Assembly (NCBI GenBank): GCA_034430115.1
Contig: DAOUFG010000178.1
Coordinates: forward strand, 1 to 60,058
Length of the DNA stretch: 60,058 nt
Source: CAIXPS01 sp034430115
GTDB taxonomy: Bacteria; Chloroflexota; Anaerolineae; J036; Brachytrichaceae
Reading direction: 5' to 3'
Part shown: piece by piece, positions 1 through 8,971 of the stretch
How the letters are laid out: each line of letters starts with the position of its first letter
Numbering within the stretch: position 1 is the first letter of the stretch
Notes under the pieces: model-generated
Seen by the model: the letters and a program-made list of their open reading frames with translations, nothing else
Database searches by the model: none
Told to the model about the DNA's origin: nothing
Translations under genes and position numbers: made by a program

Positions 1-255
1 CAGCTTGGACGTGACCATCGTTACGCCGTATGGCAATTGAGCCGCGAGCGTGGCGCATTCCTGGCCAAGGTGGAGATGATGTCCGACGAAGCTTACACGC
101 GGCTCTATCTAAAAGTCTCTTTGCAGAGTCGCTTCTGGGAGCCTGAAGCCCAACGCTTCGGCGAAGGGTTGTGCCAGGCCACCGGTATGCACGTGGAACT
201 GGAACGCACGCAGTCCGACGGCATCATCAGCTATAGCGCGCGCTGGGACCCATAG
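1..255 (+). CDS. 3' end of an unrecognised protein (partial)
   Basis: The reading frame is open from base 1, so the gene starts before the window; an internal TTG at 37 is not needed as a start. About 84 residues are visible, ending in SYSARWDP. The segment is mixed alpha/beta in character with one Cys (LCQATG) and no transmembrane stretch. I do not recognise the family. It ends in a stop about 65 bp before the convergent methyltransferase-like gene. The protein-like composition supports a real gene; its function cannot be given. Confidence 0.6.
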   Translation, partial: QLGRDHRYAVWQLSRERGAFLAKVEMMSDEAYTRLYLKVSLQSRFWEPEAQRFGEGLCQATGMHVELERTQSDGIISYSARWDP

Positions 256-322
256 AGGCAGTCTGCGAAGGGGCAATTCAATGCCCCTTCTGATTCATCC
301 ACTCAACGGCCCCGATTGGTGC

Positions 323-1426
323 TCACGCCAGCCCGGCTGAGATCGCGTTTGCCTCGTCCACCATCGCCAGGTAGTTATCCACCGGCACGTAGCTGGGGAT
401 GGAATTGCCCGAGCCGACGGCATACCGCCCGCGCGCGCCGCAGGTCTCCACCAGGAAGCGCGTGTGTTCACGCACCTGCTCGGGCGTGCCGGCGGCAAGC
501 CGGTTCAGGTCCATGCCCCCCAGGACGGCGATGCGCCCGCCATAGCGGGCCTGGAAATCTTGCACCGGGATGATCGCATCTTCATACGAATGTTTGCCGT
601 CGATCTGCACGTCGTCGATCAGGTCTTCCATGATCGTGCTCAGGTTGCCGCACGAGTGCAGGAAGTAGGGCAACCCTTTGGCGTGCGTCATCGCGGCGAT
701 GCGCTTATGCCAGGGCAGGCAATAAGTGCGCAGCGCATTGGGGTGGATCAGCGTGGCCGTGCGGAAGCCCATATCGTCGCCGGGGAAGATCGCCACAAGC
801 CGATCCAGGTCCAGGATGTGCGCATAGAACTTGATGAGCAGCCCGCCGATTTTATCGGTGATAGCCTGCACCAGGTCGGGCGTTTCATGCAACGCAATCG
901 ACAGTCCTTCGAGCGACATGATGAAAGACAGATGCTCAAAGATGCCGGCGGCATGGCAACTGAGCAGGCCCATCCCTTCGGGCAGGTTGCTATTGATGTA
1001 TTCGAAGGGGAAGAAGTCGAAGTCTTCTACGCGCGGCCATTCATACTTCTCAAAATCCTCCCAGGTCATGATCGCGCCCTGGTGCTCGTCGGGCCAGGCG
1101 CGCTGCTTGGTGGAGCCCGGCGAGGGGTCCGGCGCGAAGAATTGTTGTTCCCTGAACGGCAACCCCTGTTCGAAGCGCACGAAGTCATACCCCATGTGAT
1201 ACCAAAAGGCGATGAAGTTATCCAGCGCCGCCCTCTGCGAGTCGCGGTCTGCGCCTGCCACAGCCCAGTCACGCCCCAGCATCTCCTCCGTGATCGGCTT
1301 CATCAATGTGTCATCCACCAGGTATTCCACCAGCGGCACGCGCTTGCTCTGCGAGCGGCCCATGAGGATATCCACAAACTCAGCGGCGTTTGGTTTCGGT
1401 TTCACCAATGGCAAATGCTTCAACAT
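323..1426 (-). CDS. URO-D fold corrinoid-type methyltransferase
   Basis: A 367-residue protein of the uroporphyrinogen decarboxylase superfamily. The segment FLHSCGNLSTIMEDL near residues 255-268 supplies a His-x-Cys pair, and a Cys about 73 residues further on (VETCGARG) completes the H-x-C-x(n)-C zinc site known from MtaA/MtbA-type methylcobamide methyltransferases. True heme-pathway HemE enzymes lack this site, so a role in transferring a methyl group to or from a corrinoid or thiol is more likely than heme synthesis. The C-terminal GSGNSIPSYVPVDNYLAM block is typical of the family. No corrinoid protein or heme gene is adjacent, so the substrate is unknown. It is followed by a repeat-rich spacer rather than an operon partner. 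Confidence 0.8.
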   Translation of the reverse strand: MLKHLPLVKPKPNAAEFVDILMGRSQSKRVPLVEYLVDDTLMKPITEEMLGRDWAVAGADRDSQRAALDNFIAFWYHMGYDFVRFEQGLPFREQQFFAPDPSPGSTKQRAWPDEHQGAIMTWEDFEKYEWPRVEDFDFFPFEYINSNLPEGMGLLSCHAAGIFEHLSFIMSLEGLSIALHETPDLVQAITDKIGGLLIKFYAHILDLDRLVAIFPGDDMGFRTATLIHPNALRTYCLPWHKRIAAMTHAKGLPYFLHSCGNLSTIMEDLIDDVQIDGKHSYEDAIIPVQDFQARYGGRIAVLGGMDLNRLAAGTPEQVREHTRFLVETCGARGRYAVGSGNSIPSYVPVDNYLAMVDEANAISAGLA

Positions 1427-1494
1427 GATGCTTCGTGCTCCTCGATGATCGTATTCCTACTGTGTACAGGGATTATCTCATTTTAGATTGGTTC

Positions 1495-1743
1495 ACCACA
1501 GAGCCACAGAGGGCACGGAGGTTAAAAAATAGCACTCACCGCAGAGACGCCGAGGGCGCAGAGATTTCTGTGTTCTTTGTTTCTTTGCTCCTCCGCCTCT
1601 TTGCTGTTCATTCTTTTGAACTCACCACAGAGCCACAGAGGGCACAAAGAAATATAAGTATCCTTTGAGGTCTTTGTTGCTTCGTTGCTTTGTGTTTTAT
1701 GCTCGTCCTTTGTGCCCTTCGTGTTTTTGTGTCTTCGTGGTTA
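1495..1743. repeat. Composite intergenic repeat (CACAGAG family)
   Basis: Between the methyltransferase-like gene and pgl there is no gene. A 22-bp unit, ACCACAGAGCCACAGAGGGC + AC, occurs exactly at 1495-1516 and again at 1624-1645. The right end (about 1705-1743) carries diverged inverse copies (TTTGTGCCC, TTCGTGTTTTTGTGTCTTCGTGG). The region also has CTTTGTTGCTTC, the same word as in the palindrome at 43595-43701. This looks like nested copies of a dispersed repeat, not a gene. Confidence 0.7.
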
Positions 1744-1752
1744 CGGTTCTAG

Positions 1753-2481
1753 CTACTGTGTGGCAGACAATTTGGAAGCCGCCGCGGCGTCGATCATCCA
1801 GGTGAGGTCGCCGGGTTCGGGGGCAACGATCTGCGCGGGGAGCGTCTCGGGATCATAGGGCCCGTGCAACACGCGCTCCAATATTGCCGCTTTGCCCGCC
1901 CCGCTGACCAGGAAGATTACACGCTGCGCTGCGTTCAGCAGGCGCGGCGTGAACGTGATGCGCCACATCTTCACCTTAGGCACGTAGTGCGCCGCTACCA
2001 GCCTGTCTTGCGGCAACGCCGCCAACGTGCCGGGAAAGCACGAGGCGGTATGCCCATCCTCGCCCAACCCAAGCAAAATCACATCGAAGGCCGGCAACGC
2101 GCCGCCCAGGGCGCCGATGATCTCGGCCTCGTAAGCGCCGGCCGCCTCAAGCGCCGGGCGTTCCACGGGCGTGCGATGTACCTGCGCAGGCGGAATCGGC
2201 ACGTGCCGGATCAGCGCTTCATACGCCATGTTGTAGTTCAGTTCCGGGCTATCCAGCGGCACGCACCGTTCGTCGCTCCACCACAGGTGCATCGCGTTCC
2301 AATTGAAGCGATCAACGTATTCGGCCGAAGCCATCAAGCGGAAGAGCGCGTTTGGGGTGCTGCCGCCGCTGAGTGCGAGATGAAACACGCCGCGCGCTTC
2401 GATGGCGGCCTGGCTGAACTTCATAAGCCGTTCAGCGGTGGCGTGCATCAGCGTCGCGGCATCGGGTGAGATAAAGATCAT
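1753..2481 (-). CDS. pgl: 6-phosphogluconolactonase
   Basis: Hydrolyses 6-phosphoglucono-1,5-lactone to 6-phosphogluconate, the second step of the oxidative pentose phosphate pathway. The protein (242 residues from the chosen ATG) has the NagB/SugP fold signatures FHLALSGGSTPNALF near the N-terminus, WWSDERCVP, and LGLGEDGHTASCFPG. An upstream ATG at 2547 would add 22 residues encoded by the repeat element in the spacer; the ATG at 2481 (MIFISPDAATLMHATAERL) gives the usual family length and is preferred. It is the last gene of the block zwf-pgl on the minus strand, separated from zwf by about 115 bp of repeat DNA. Confidence 0.92.
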   Translation of the reverse strand: MIFISPDAATLMHATAERLMKFSQAAIEARGVFHLALSGGSTPNALFRLMASAEYVDRFNWNAMHLWWSDERCVPLDSPELNYNMAYEALIRHVPIPPAQVHRTPVERPALEAAGAYEAEIIGALGGALPAFDVILLGLGEDGHTASCFPGTLAALPQDRLVAAHYVPKVKMWRITFTPRLLNAAQRVIFLVSGAGKAAILERVLHGPYDPETLPAQIVAPEPGDLTWMIDAAAASKLSATQ

Positions 2482-2502
2482 AAAACGTGAAACTGATGGG
2501 AA

Positions 2503-2592
2503 GAGATTGGAAAGCAGAGATTGGAGATCGGAGATTTTCCGGTGCATCTCGAATCTCCAATCTCTAATCTCGCTCTGTCAATCAAAAATCGA
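2503..2592. repeat. Nested heptamer-type inverted repeat
   Basis: AT-rich spacer between zwf and pgl. One arm reads AGATTGGAAAGCAGAGATTG then GAGATCGGAGATT; the other reads GAATCTCCAATCTCTAATC and then CAATCAAAAATCGAAAATC. The two halves are reverse complements built from a 7-bp unit around GATTGGA. The same words recur in many other spacers of the window and inside genes. Confidence 0.7.
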
Positions 2593-2595
2593 AAA

Positions 2596-4098
2596 TCACA
2601 GGAGGCGCCACTCGCGCCCATCTGCGCGGATAAAGTCGTCGGCCTGCTTTGGCCCCCAGGTGCCGGCACGATACAACTCGATAAACGAGCCGCCGCCTTT
2701 GTCCCAGCCCTCCAGCACCGGCGTGATGAGTGACCAGGCCGTCTCCACCTCGTCGCTGCGGGTAAAGAGCGTCGAATCGCCCAACATACAGTCCAGTAAC
2801 AGGCGCTCGTAAGCGTCGGGCGCAGGCACGTTAAATGCCTCACCATACTTGAAGTCCATGATCACCGGCATGATCTTTTCGCCGCTGCCCGGCACTTTGG
2901 AACCGAACTTCAACGAGATGCCTTCATCGGGTTGAATATTCAGCGCCAGCGTGTTCGGCTCGATCTGTTGCGCCGTGGTGCTGCCAAATAGCAGCAGGGG
3001 CGGCATCTTGAACTGGATGGCAATTTCCGAGATGCGTTTGGGCATACGCTTGCCGCTGCGCACATAGAAAGGCACCCCCGCCCAGCGCCAGTTGTCGACG
3101 AAGAACTTCATCGCCAGGTAGGTCTCGGTGACCGATTCGGGCGGTACGCCCTCTTCCTGGGTGTAGCCCTGCACCAGTTGCTTCCCCAGCTTGCCGGGGC
3201 CATACTGCCCGCGGATGGTGCCATCGCCTCGTGAAGTGTCTATGCGCAACGCCTTCAACACTTTCACCTTCTCATTTCGCACGGCATCCGCCGAAAATTC
3301 CACCGGCGGCTCCATCCCCGTCAGCGCCACCAGTTGCAACATGTGGTTTTGCACGATGTCGCGCACCACCCCGGCGTGGTCATAATACGAGCCGCGGTTC
3401 TCTACGCCCAGGTCTTCAGCCACGGTGATCTGCACGCTATCAATGTAGCGGCGATTCCAAATCGGCTCGAAGATCCCGTTCGAGAAACGGAAGACCAGGA
3501 TGTTCTGCACCGTTTCCTTGCCCAGGTAGTGGTCGATGCGATAGATCTGATCCTCGCGGAAGTACTGGTGCATGTGCGCATTCAGCTCCCGGGCGGACTT
3601 CAGGTCGTGTCCGAAGGGCTTTTCCACGATGATGCGGGACCACTGTCCCGGGCAATCCTTGCACAGGGAACTGCGCCCAATCTGTTCGACGATGGTGGCA
3701 TAGGCTTCGGGCGGCGTAGCCAGGTAATACAAGTGGTTGCCATTGGTGTGATGCGCTTCGTCCACCTTCAGCAACTTCTGGTGTAACGCCTCGTAGTCGT
3801 CCAGGTTGCCGTAATCGCTCTGGCAGTAGTACACGCGCTGCGCGAAACTTTTCCACAGTTCCTCGTTGATCGGCTTAGAGCGCGAAAACTCCTGGATGGT
3901 TTCGTGCAACTCTTCACGATACGACTCATCCGTTTTGGGCTTGCGCGCAAACCCAACCACGGCGAACCCCTCAGGCAGAAATCCATCGCAGGCCAGGTTA
4001 TACAGCGCAGGGATCAATTTGCGGTTTGTCAGGTCGCCCGACGCCCCAAAGATAACCATGACGCACGGGTCGGGCTTGCGTTGATTTGATCGGATCAT
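2596..4098 (-). CDS. zwf: Glucose-6-phosphate 1-dehydrogenase
   Basis: Oxidises glucose 6-phosphate to 6-phosphogluconolactone with NADP+. The 500-residue protein shows the dinucleotide-binding GASGDLTNRKLIPALYN near residue 18, EKPFGHD, and the substrate/active-site motif RIDHYLGKETVQN with its catalytic His. Length matches the family. The frame can be opened to 4176, but that would overlap the end of gnd; the ATG at 4098 lies 7 bp after the gnd stop and is the sensible start. It sits directly after gnd and before pgl, completing the oxidative branch of the pentose phosphate pathway. Confidence 0.95.
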   Translation of the reverse strand: MIRSNQRKPDPCVMVIFGASGDLTNRKLIPALYNLACDGFLPEGFAVVGFARKPKTDESYREELHETIQEFSRSKPINEELWKSFAQRVYYCQSDYGNLDDYEALHQKLLKVDEAHHTNGNHLYYLATPPEAYATIVEQIGRSSLCKDCPGQWSRIIVEKPFGHDLKSARELNAHMHQYFREDQIYRIDHYLGKETVQNILVFRFSNGIFEPIWNRRYIDSVQITVAEDLGVENRGSYYDHAGVVRDIVQNHMLQLVALTGMEPPVEFSADAVRNEKVKVLKALRIDTSRGDGTIRGQYGPGKLGKQLVQGYTQEEGVPPESVTETYLAMKFFVDNWRWAGVPFYVRSGKRMPKRISEIAIQFKMPPLLLFGSTTAQQIEPNTLALNIQPDEGISLKFGSKVPGSGEKIMPVIMDFKYGEAFNVPAPDAYERLLLDCMLGDSTLFTRSDEVETAWSLITPVLEGWDKGGGSFIELYRAGTWGPKQADDFIRADGREWRLL

Positions 4099-4105
4099 AT
4101 CTGCT

Positions 4106-5008
4106 CTACTTATCGGCTGACTTGACAGCATGGCCACCGAATTCTTTGCGCAAAGCAGCATTGACTTTGGCGGCAAATGACTCTTCCTGGCGTGAGCTGA
4201 AGCGCTGATAGAGTGATAGTGTGATCACCGGCGCCGGCACGTCCTCGTCGATCGCAGCCTGGATCGTCCAGCGGCCCTCACCCGAGTCTTCTACGTAACC
4301 CCTGATCGTTTCCAGTTTAGGATCCTGGGCGAAGGCGTCCACCAATAGTTCCAGCAACCACGAGCGCACGACGCTGCCCTGGCCCCACACATCGGCCACG
4401 GCGTGCATGTCCACGTCAAATTCAGACCTTTCCAGGATCTCAAAGCCCTCGGCATAGGACTGCATCATGCCATACTCGATGCCGTTGTGCACCATCTTGA
4501 CGAAGTGTCCCGCTCCGGCGGGCCCACAACGCAAATAACCTTTCTCGGGTGCGAGCGTCTTAAAGGCCGGTTCCAGACGCTTAAAGGTTTCGACGTCTCC
4601 GCCGATCATCAAGCAGTAACCGACCTTCAAGCCCCAGATGCCACCGCTGGTGCCTTCGTCCATGAACTGGATACCCTTCTCTTTGCACATCGCATAATGG
4701 CGCTTCGAGTCCTTCCAGTTCGAATTGCCGCCGTCCACCAACGCGTCACCGGGCTGCAACAGCGTCAACAACTTGGCAACCATCTGGTCGGTCACGTCGC
4801 CGGAGGGCACCATCAGCCACACCGCGCGCGGCGGCGTGAGCGCCTGCACCAGCTCTTCGATGGTGTATACCCCCTTAATCCCTTCTGCCTTCAACTCGTC
4901 GATCGGTTTCGGACTGCGATTACTGACAATCACATCGTGTCCACCCTGGTGTAACCGGCGCGCCATATTGGCTCCCATACGTCCTAGTCCGAAAAGTCCA
5001 ACTTGCAT
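4106..5008 (-). CDS. gnd: 6-phosphogluconate dehydrogenase, decarboxylating, short form
   Basis: Oxidative decarboxylation of 6-phosphogluconate to ribulose 5-phosphate. The 300-residue length identifies the short form of the family, which often uses NAD+. The Rossmann motif GLFGLGRMGANMARRL opens the protein; DGGNSNWKDS, GTSGGIWG, the catalytic KMVHNGIEYGMMQ and the C-terminal GEGRWT follow. The ribosome-binding stretch AAAAAGGAATGG lies in front of the ATG. It follows tal-pgi after a 114-bp spacer that contains a hairpin, so gnd-zwf-pgl may be transcribed separately from, or at lower level than, rpiB-tal-pgi. Confidence 0.94.
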   Translation of the reverse strand: MQVGLFGLGRMGANMARRLHQGGHDVIVSNRSPKPIDELKAEGIKGVYTIEELVQALTPPRAVWLMVPSGDVTDQMVAKLLTLLQPGDALVDGGNSNWKDSKRHYAMCKEKGIQFMDEGTSGGIWGLKVGYCLMIGGDVETFKRLEPAFKTLAPEKGYLRCGPAGAGHFVKMVHNGIEYGMMQSYAEGFEILERSEFDVDMHAVADVWGQGSVVRSWLLELLVDAFAQDPKLETIRGYVEDSGEGRWTIQAAIDEDVPAPVITLSLYQRFSSRQEESFAAKVNAALRKEFGGHAVKSADK

Positions 5009-5045
5009 GTTATTCCATTCCTTTTTGTGAGCTTAAGCTTGCTTG

Positions 5046-5080
5046 CTAAAAGCAACCGGCTTCAAGGTGAAGCCGGCTGC
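5046..5080 (-). terminator. Intrinsic terminator after tal-pgi
   Basis: CCGGCTTCA (5056-5064) and TGAAGCCGG (5068-5076) form a 9-bp stem with a 3-nt loop, extended by GCA/TGC with one mismatch. On the minus strand it is followed by TTTTAGC. It stands between tal-pgi and gnd, so it may partly separate them. The T-run is short. Confidence 0.6.
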
Positions 5081-5122
5081 GTTGTATCTGGGTTGATTGG
5101 CGATGAAGACATTCCCTTTGCA

Positions 5123-8100
5123 TCAGCGGGTTGTCTTCTTCCTTGCTGTGCGCGTTGCACTGGTTTTGCGTGCTGGCTTCGCGCCAGCACTCTTCCCGGT
5201 TGCCCGGCCCTTCGTTGCCGCTGCGCCACGGCGCGTGGTCTTCTTAACGGCCCTGGTCACCGTTTTCTTGGTAGCCTTCTTGCTTGCCCGGTTAACCGTC
5301 TTCTTACTGGCCGTGCGCCCGCTCCGGCTCGTCTTTGCGGCGGTCTTCTTCGCGGCCCGAGGCGCTTTCGCCGCACTGCGCTTGGTGGCTGCACCCGTGC
5401 GCGGCTTGCGAGCAGAACCCTTCAATGTCTGAGTGATCTTCTTCAGGCCGGCCACGACGTCGCGGTTCAGATGCAGGCGGATGACGCGCCGCCCGTGCGC
5501 CAACAGCGCCTCGTGATCACCCAGCGCCTGCGCGCGGATGAGCGTGCCGAAGGTATAGGGCTCGCCGGGGATGGGCAGGTCATCTTCGGCGTCGTAAGTC
5601 AACTGCACGGCCACGGCGCTATTCGCGCCACCTTTGTGCAACTGGCCCGTGCTATGCAGGAAGCGCGGCCCATATCCCACCGTCACCGGCAGGTTGGTGC
5701 GCGCGCCAATCGCCGCGCGGAGTTTGACCAGTTCCGCCGCCACGTCCGCGTTGTAGGGCAGGTAAGCCTGCACGGTGATGTAATCACCGGGTTTGGCACC
5801 GCGCAGGAACTTATTGATCTGCGCGTTGGCCGACTTGCTGCTTTGTTCGGTGGAGAACGCGCCATGCGCCTCGTGCTCTTCCAGCAGGCGCTTGGTGTTC
5901 GCCTTGCTCTCCGCCACGTTCGGCTCGTCGAACGGATCCACACCCAGCACCACACCGGCGATGGCCGTCGCAAATTCCCAGCGGAAGAACTCGCCGCCCA
6001 GGTCGTAGACGTCGTTCAGTTTAAATTCGACCACCGGCAGTTTGGCCCGCTTGAGCGAAGTGACCAGCTTATCGTGCGTGGCGTCGTCGCCCAGCTTCAG
6101 GTTCACATAGATGCGATCACCCGTCAGGCTTGTGATCGCTCCCTTATAGGCATCCAGCTCGCCTTCAATCGGCACGATGCCGCGGTCCTGTTTGCCGGTG
6201 CTCTCGGCAATAAGCTGTTCCACCCAGTAACCAAACGGCTCAATCTGCGGCGAAATGATGAAAGTGACCTTATCTCGTCCGGCCAACGTTGTGCCGCCCA
6301 GGTGCGCACCCAGCCACACGCCGGGGTTGATTGGGCTATCGCTCTTGCACCACTGTGCCATTTGCGCGGCGCACCCCAACAGCCTGGCGATGTCGATCCC
6401 CGCCAGTGCCGCCGGCACCAGCCCGAAATATGAGAGTGCCGAGTAACGCCCGCCGATGTCGTTGGGGTTCACGAACACCTTGCGGAACCCTTCTGCCGCA
6501 GCCAGCGATTGCAGCAAGGTGCCGTCGTCGGTAATGGCAACAAAGTGTTGCCCGGCGCCATCGGCGGCGAACACGTCCACCTTGGCGCGGAAGTACTTGT
6601 AGAACGAGTTCACTTCCACTGTGCCGCCCGATTTGCTCGATACGATGAAGAGCGTCTTCGACAGGTCGAGTTGCCTCTCCAGGTCACGGATGGTGGTCGG
6701 GTCGGTGGTATCCAGCACGTGCAGGCGCATCGAATCGCCGGAATCGGCGAGCGGCCCAAAAACCAGGCGGAACATATCAGGCGCGAGCGAGCTGCCACCC
6801 ATGCCCAGCACCACCGCATCCGTCAGGCCGGAGTCACGCACTTCCTCACGAAAAGCCGCCAGCTCCGGCAGCCTCTTTTGCATCGTATCGACGACCGACA
6901 GCCATCCCAGGCGGTTATTGATGACCTTGATATGCTCGGCCGCGGCCGTCCAAAGCGAGGCATCGTGGTTCCACACGCGCGAGGCTGCCTTCAACTTCAC
7001 GAGTTCGGCCACGTACCCTTGCGCGATCTCGGTGTTGCTGGCCACGCCCTGCGCTTGCAGTGCTTGGCGCTTGCTCTCAATGACATTCAGCAGCGACTTG
7101 AAGGCGTCGGCAAACAACCCAACACCGTCATCCTGCAACTTCTGCCACACCTGCTCCATAGAGATGCCCACGTCGCGCAGGTCGTCCATTACCTTGTGGG
7201 CTTCTTCGTAGCCGGTGTCGAGCGTCGGCGCGACCACGCCGTGATCGCGGAAGGCCTTCAACGTCACCGGCGGGACGGTGTCCACGGTGTGCGGGCCGAT
7301 CAGGTTATCCACATAATAGGTATCGGGGTAAGCCGGGTTCTTCGTGCTGGTGCTGGCCCATAGCACACGTTGCGGGCGAGCGCCCTTCGCGGCCAGTTCC
7401 TGCCACTCAGGTTCGTCACAAACCCTCTTGAAGATTTCATACGCCAGCTTGCCGTTGGCAATCGCGGCCTTGCCCTTCAGCGCGGTCAGCTTCGCCTTCA
7501 AATCCTGATCCCACTCCGGCACGGCGGCGAGTTTCTCGTTCAGCAGCTTATCCACCAACACGTCTACACGGCTGATGAAGAATGACGCCACCGACGAGAC
7601 ATTCAGCGGCAAGCCCTTCTCGGCACGCGCTTTCAAAGCCGCTGCATAGGCACGCACCACGGCCTCGTACCCTTGCAGCGAAAAGATCATCGTGACGTTG
7701 ATATTGATGCCGTCTTCGACGAGCGTCTGGATGGCCGGAATGCCTTCGGGCGTGGCGGGCACTTTGATCATCAAATTCTTGCGCGCCACAGCCTGATGCA
7801 GCCGGCGCGCCTCGCTGACGGTTGCATCATAGTCGTGTGCCAGGTCCGGCGCGACCTCCAGGCTGATGTAGCCATCCAGCCCATTCGTCCGTTCATAAAT
7901 AGGCGCTAAAAGATCGGCCGCCGCCCGAATATCGACGATTGCCAGGGACTCAAAAACATCCTTGGCGCTCAAGCTATCGGAGGCCAGCTCCATGAACTGC
8001 TCATCATAGTCGGTGCTATTGGCGATTGCCTTTTCAAAGATCGTGGGGTTGGATGTGACGCCCAAAACGCCATACTCATCGATCAGCTTCTGCAATTCGC

Positions 8101-8194
8101 CGGACTTAATAATGCCGCGTTGAATGTTGTCGTACCAGAAACTCTGACCGAACTTTTGGACTTCAATATTCGGATTGCCGTTTGTTTCACTCAT
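5123..8194 (-). CDS. tal-pgi: Bifunctional transaldolase/glucose-6-phosphate isomerase with basic tail
   Basis: A 1023-residue fusion. Residues about 1-370 are transaldolase (SNPTIFEKAI, the Schiff-base Lys in LMIKVPATPEG near residue 141, and WASTSTKNPAYPD). Residues about 390-920 are a phosphoglucose isomerase (GMGGSSLAPDMFR, SKSGGTVEVNSF, GGRYSALSYFG). It links the non-oxidative pentose phosphate branch with glycolysis. The fusion is a known arrangement in several bacterial groups, including Chloroflexota. The odd part is the last ~95 residues: a Lys/Arg/Ala/Thr-rich low-complexity tail (KKTVNRASKKATKKTV and so on) resembling histone H1 or HU tails. It starts 2 bp after the rpiB stop, so the two are translationally close. 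Confidence 0.93.
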   Translation of the reverse strand: MSETNGNPNIEVQKFGQSFWYDNIQRGIIKSGELQKLIDEYGVLGVTSNPTIFEKAIANSTDYDEQFMELASDSLSAKDVFESLAIVDIRAAADLLAPIYERTNGLDGYISLEVAPDLAHDYDATVSEARRLHQAVARKNLMIKVPATPEGIPAIQTLVEDGININVTMIFSLQGYEAVVRAYAAALKARAEKGLPLNVSSVASFFISRVDVLVDKLLNEKLAAVPEWDQDLKAKLTALKGKAAIANGKLAYEIFKRVCDEPEWQELAAKGARPQRVLWASTSTKNPAYPDTYYVDNLIGPHTVDTVPPVTLKAFRDHGVVAPTLDTGYEEAHKVMDDLRDVGISMEQVWQKLQDDGVGLFADAFKSLLNVIESKRQALQAQGVASNTEIAQGYVAELVKLKAASRVWNHDASLWTAAAEHIKVINNRLGWLSVVDTMQKRLPELAAFREEVRDSGLTDAVVLGMGGSSLAPDMFRLVFGPLADSGDSMRLHVLDTTDPTTIRDLERQLDLSKTLFIVSSKSGGTVEVNSFYKYFRAKVDVFAADGAGQHFVAITDDGTLLQSLAAAEGFRKVFVNPNDIGGRYSALSYFGLVPAALAGIDIARLLGCAAQMAQWCKSDSPINPGVWLGAHLGGTTLAGRDKVTFIISPQIEPFGYWVEQLIAESTGKQDRGIVPIEGELDAYKGAITSLTGDRIYVNLKLGDDATHDKLVTSLKRAKLPVVEFKLNDVYDLGGEFFRWEFATAIAGVVLGVDPFDEPNVAESKANTKRLLEEHEAHGAFSTEQSSKSANAQINKFLRGAKPGDYITVQAYLPYNADVAAELVKLRAAIGARTNLPVTVGYGPRFLHSTGQLHKGGANSAVAVQLTYDAEDDLPIPGEPYTFGTLIRAQALGDHEALLAHGRRVIRLHLNRDVVAGLKKITQTLKGSARKPRTGAATKRSAAKAPRAAKKTAAKTSRSGRTASKKTVNRASKKATKKTVTRAVKKTTRRGAAATKGRATGKSAGAKPARKTSATRTARKKTTR

Positions 8195-8196
8195 AA

Positions 8197-8643
8197 TTAA
8201 CTCCCCTTCTCCATCGCCTCAATCTTCTTAAGCCGTGCGATGTACCGCTCGCCCTGGTTGAACTTTGCCGCCAGGAAGGCCCGTACCAGTTCATACGCCA
8301 ATTCGACGCCGATGATGCGCCCGCCCAGTACCAGGACGTTCATGTCGTCATGTTCCACACCTTGATGCGCCGAGTAGGTATCGTGACAGACGCAGGCACG
8401 AATGCCGTGCATTTTGTTGGCTGCGACACACGCGCCCACGCCGCTGCCGCAAACCACGATCCCTCGCTCCACTTTGCCTTGCTGGATGGCCTCTCCAACC
8501 AGTTTGGCAAAGTCAGGGTAATCGGAACGTTCTTCGTTATATGCCCCAAGATCGACGGCTTCATGTCCGTCTACTTTTAATTGTGCGACGATGAGATTTT
8601 TGAGCGCGAAGCCTGCGTGGTCACCCGCCACTGCGATTTTCAT
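8197..8643 (-). CDS. rpiB: Ribose 5-phosphate isomerase B
   Basis: Interconverts ribose 5-phosphate and ribulose 5-phosphate. The 148-residue length is typical of RpiB/LacA. Motifs are AGDHAGFALK at the N-terminus, the anion-hole and catalytic-Cys segment VVCGSGVGACVAANKMHGIR, and the His-containing HDTYSAHQGVEHDDMNVL. It is the first gene of the minus-strand pentose phosphate block, with a promoter candidate at 8700-8728. The stop is 2 bp before the tal-pgi ATG. Confidence 0.94.
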   Translation of the reverse strand: MKIAVAGDHAGFALKNLIVAQLKVDGHEAVDLGAYNEERSDYPDFAKLVGEAIQQGKVERGIVVCGSGVGACVAANKMHGIRACVCHDTYSAHQGVEHDDMNVLVLGGRIIGVELAYELVRAFLAAKFNQGERYIARLKKIEAMEKGS

Positions 8644-8699
8644 GACACTCCTTCGTGCCGTGGATTAGTTTAAAGTAATACACTCACCTAAACTCAGCC

Positions 8700-8728
8700 A
8701 TTATATCCAGTCAAGCCGTTTTTTTTAA
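8700..8728 (-). promoter_or_regulatory. Promoter candidate for rpiB-tal-pgi
   Basis: Minus-strand TATAAT at 8705-8700 (perfect -10) preceded, after 17 bp, by TTAAAA (4/6 match to TTGACA) at 8728-8723. It would give a leader of about 50 nt before the rpiB ATG at 8643. Confidence 0.4.
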
Positions 8729-8971
8729 GGGTATGGCTTTTTCTAATGAATTTCCAATCTATGAGTGGTTTAGGGATTGTTCCGGGAGATTAGAACCCTT
8801 ATCTATGCGCTATGTGCAGGAGATGCTCAACGCACATATCCTTGTGACACACGCAAGTGCCCCAGACGACGCGCCACCACGCTGCGACGCTCACCCCGCC
8901 ACGCTGAAAGCACGCTTGTCTCTCTTTACACGCCGGCTGGCGAGTGCCGAACAAAGGGGAGTATGCACCGC
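8729..8971. other. Intergenic region without recognised content
   Basis: Spacer between the L,D-transpeptidase stop and the rpiB promoter. A plus-strand frame (8733-9023) exists but runs into the transpeptidase gene antisense and has no protein-like character. I see no hairpin with a T-run and no RNA gene. Confidence 0.5.

Noticed and set aside
323..1426. HemE (uroporphyrinogen decarboxylase of heme synthesis)
   Set aside because: The H-x-C ... C zinc ligands point to the methyltransferase branch of the superfamily, and there are no heme genes nearby.
464..1486. Long plus-strand frame opposite the methyltransferase-like gene
   Set aside because: It mirrors a well-supported minus-strand gene; long antisense frames are common in this GC-rich DNA and the protein has no motif.
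5003..6433. 476-codon plus-strand frame opposite tal-pgi
   Set aside because: Shadow of the Tal-Pgi coding sequence; Arg/Ala/His-rich without fold features.
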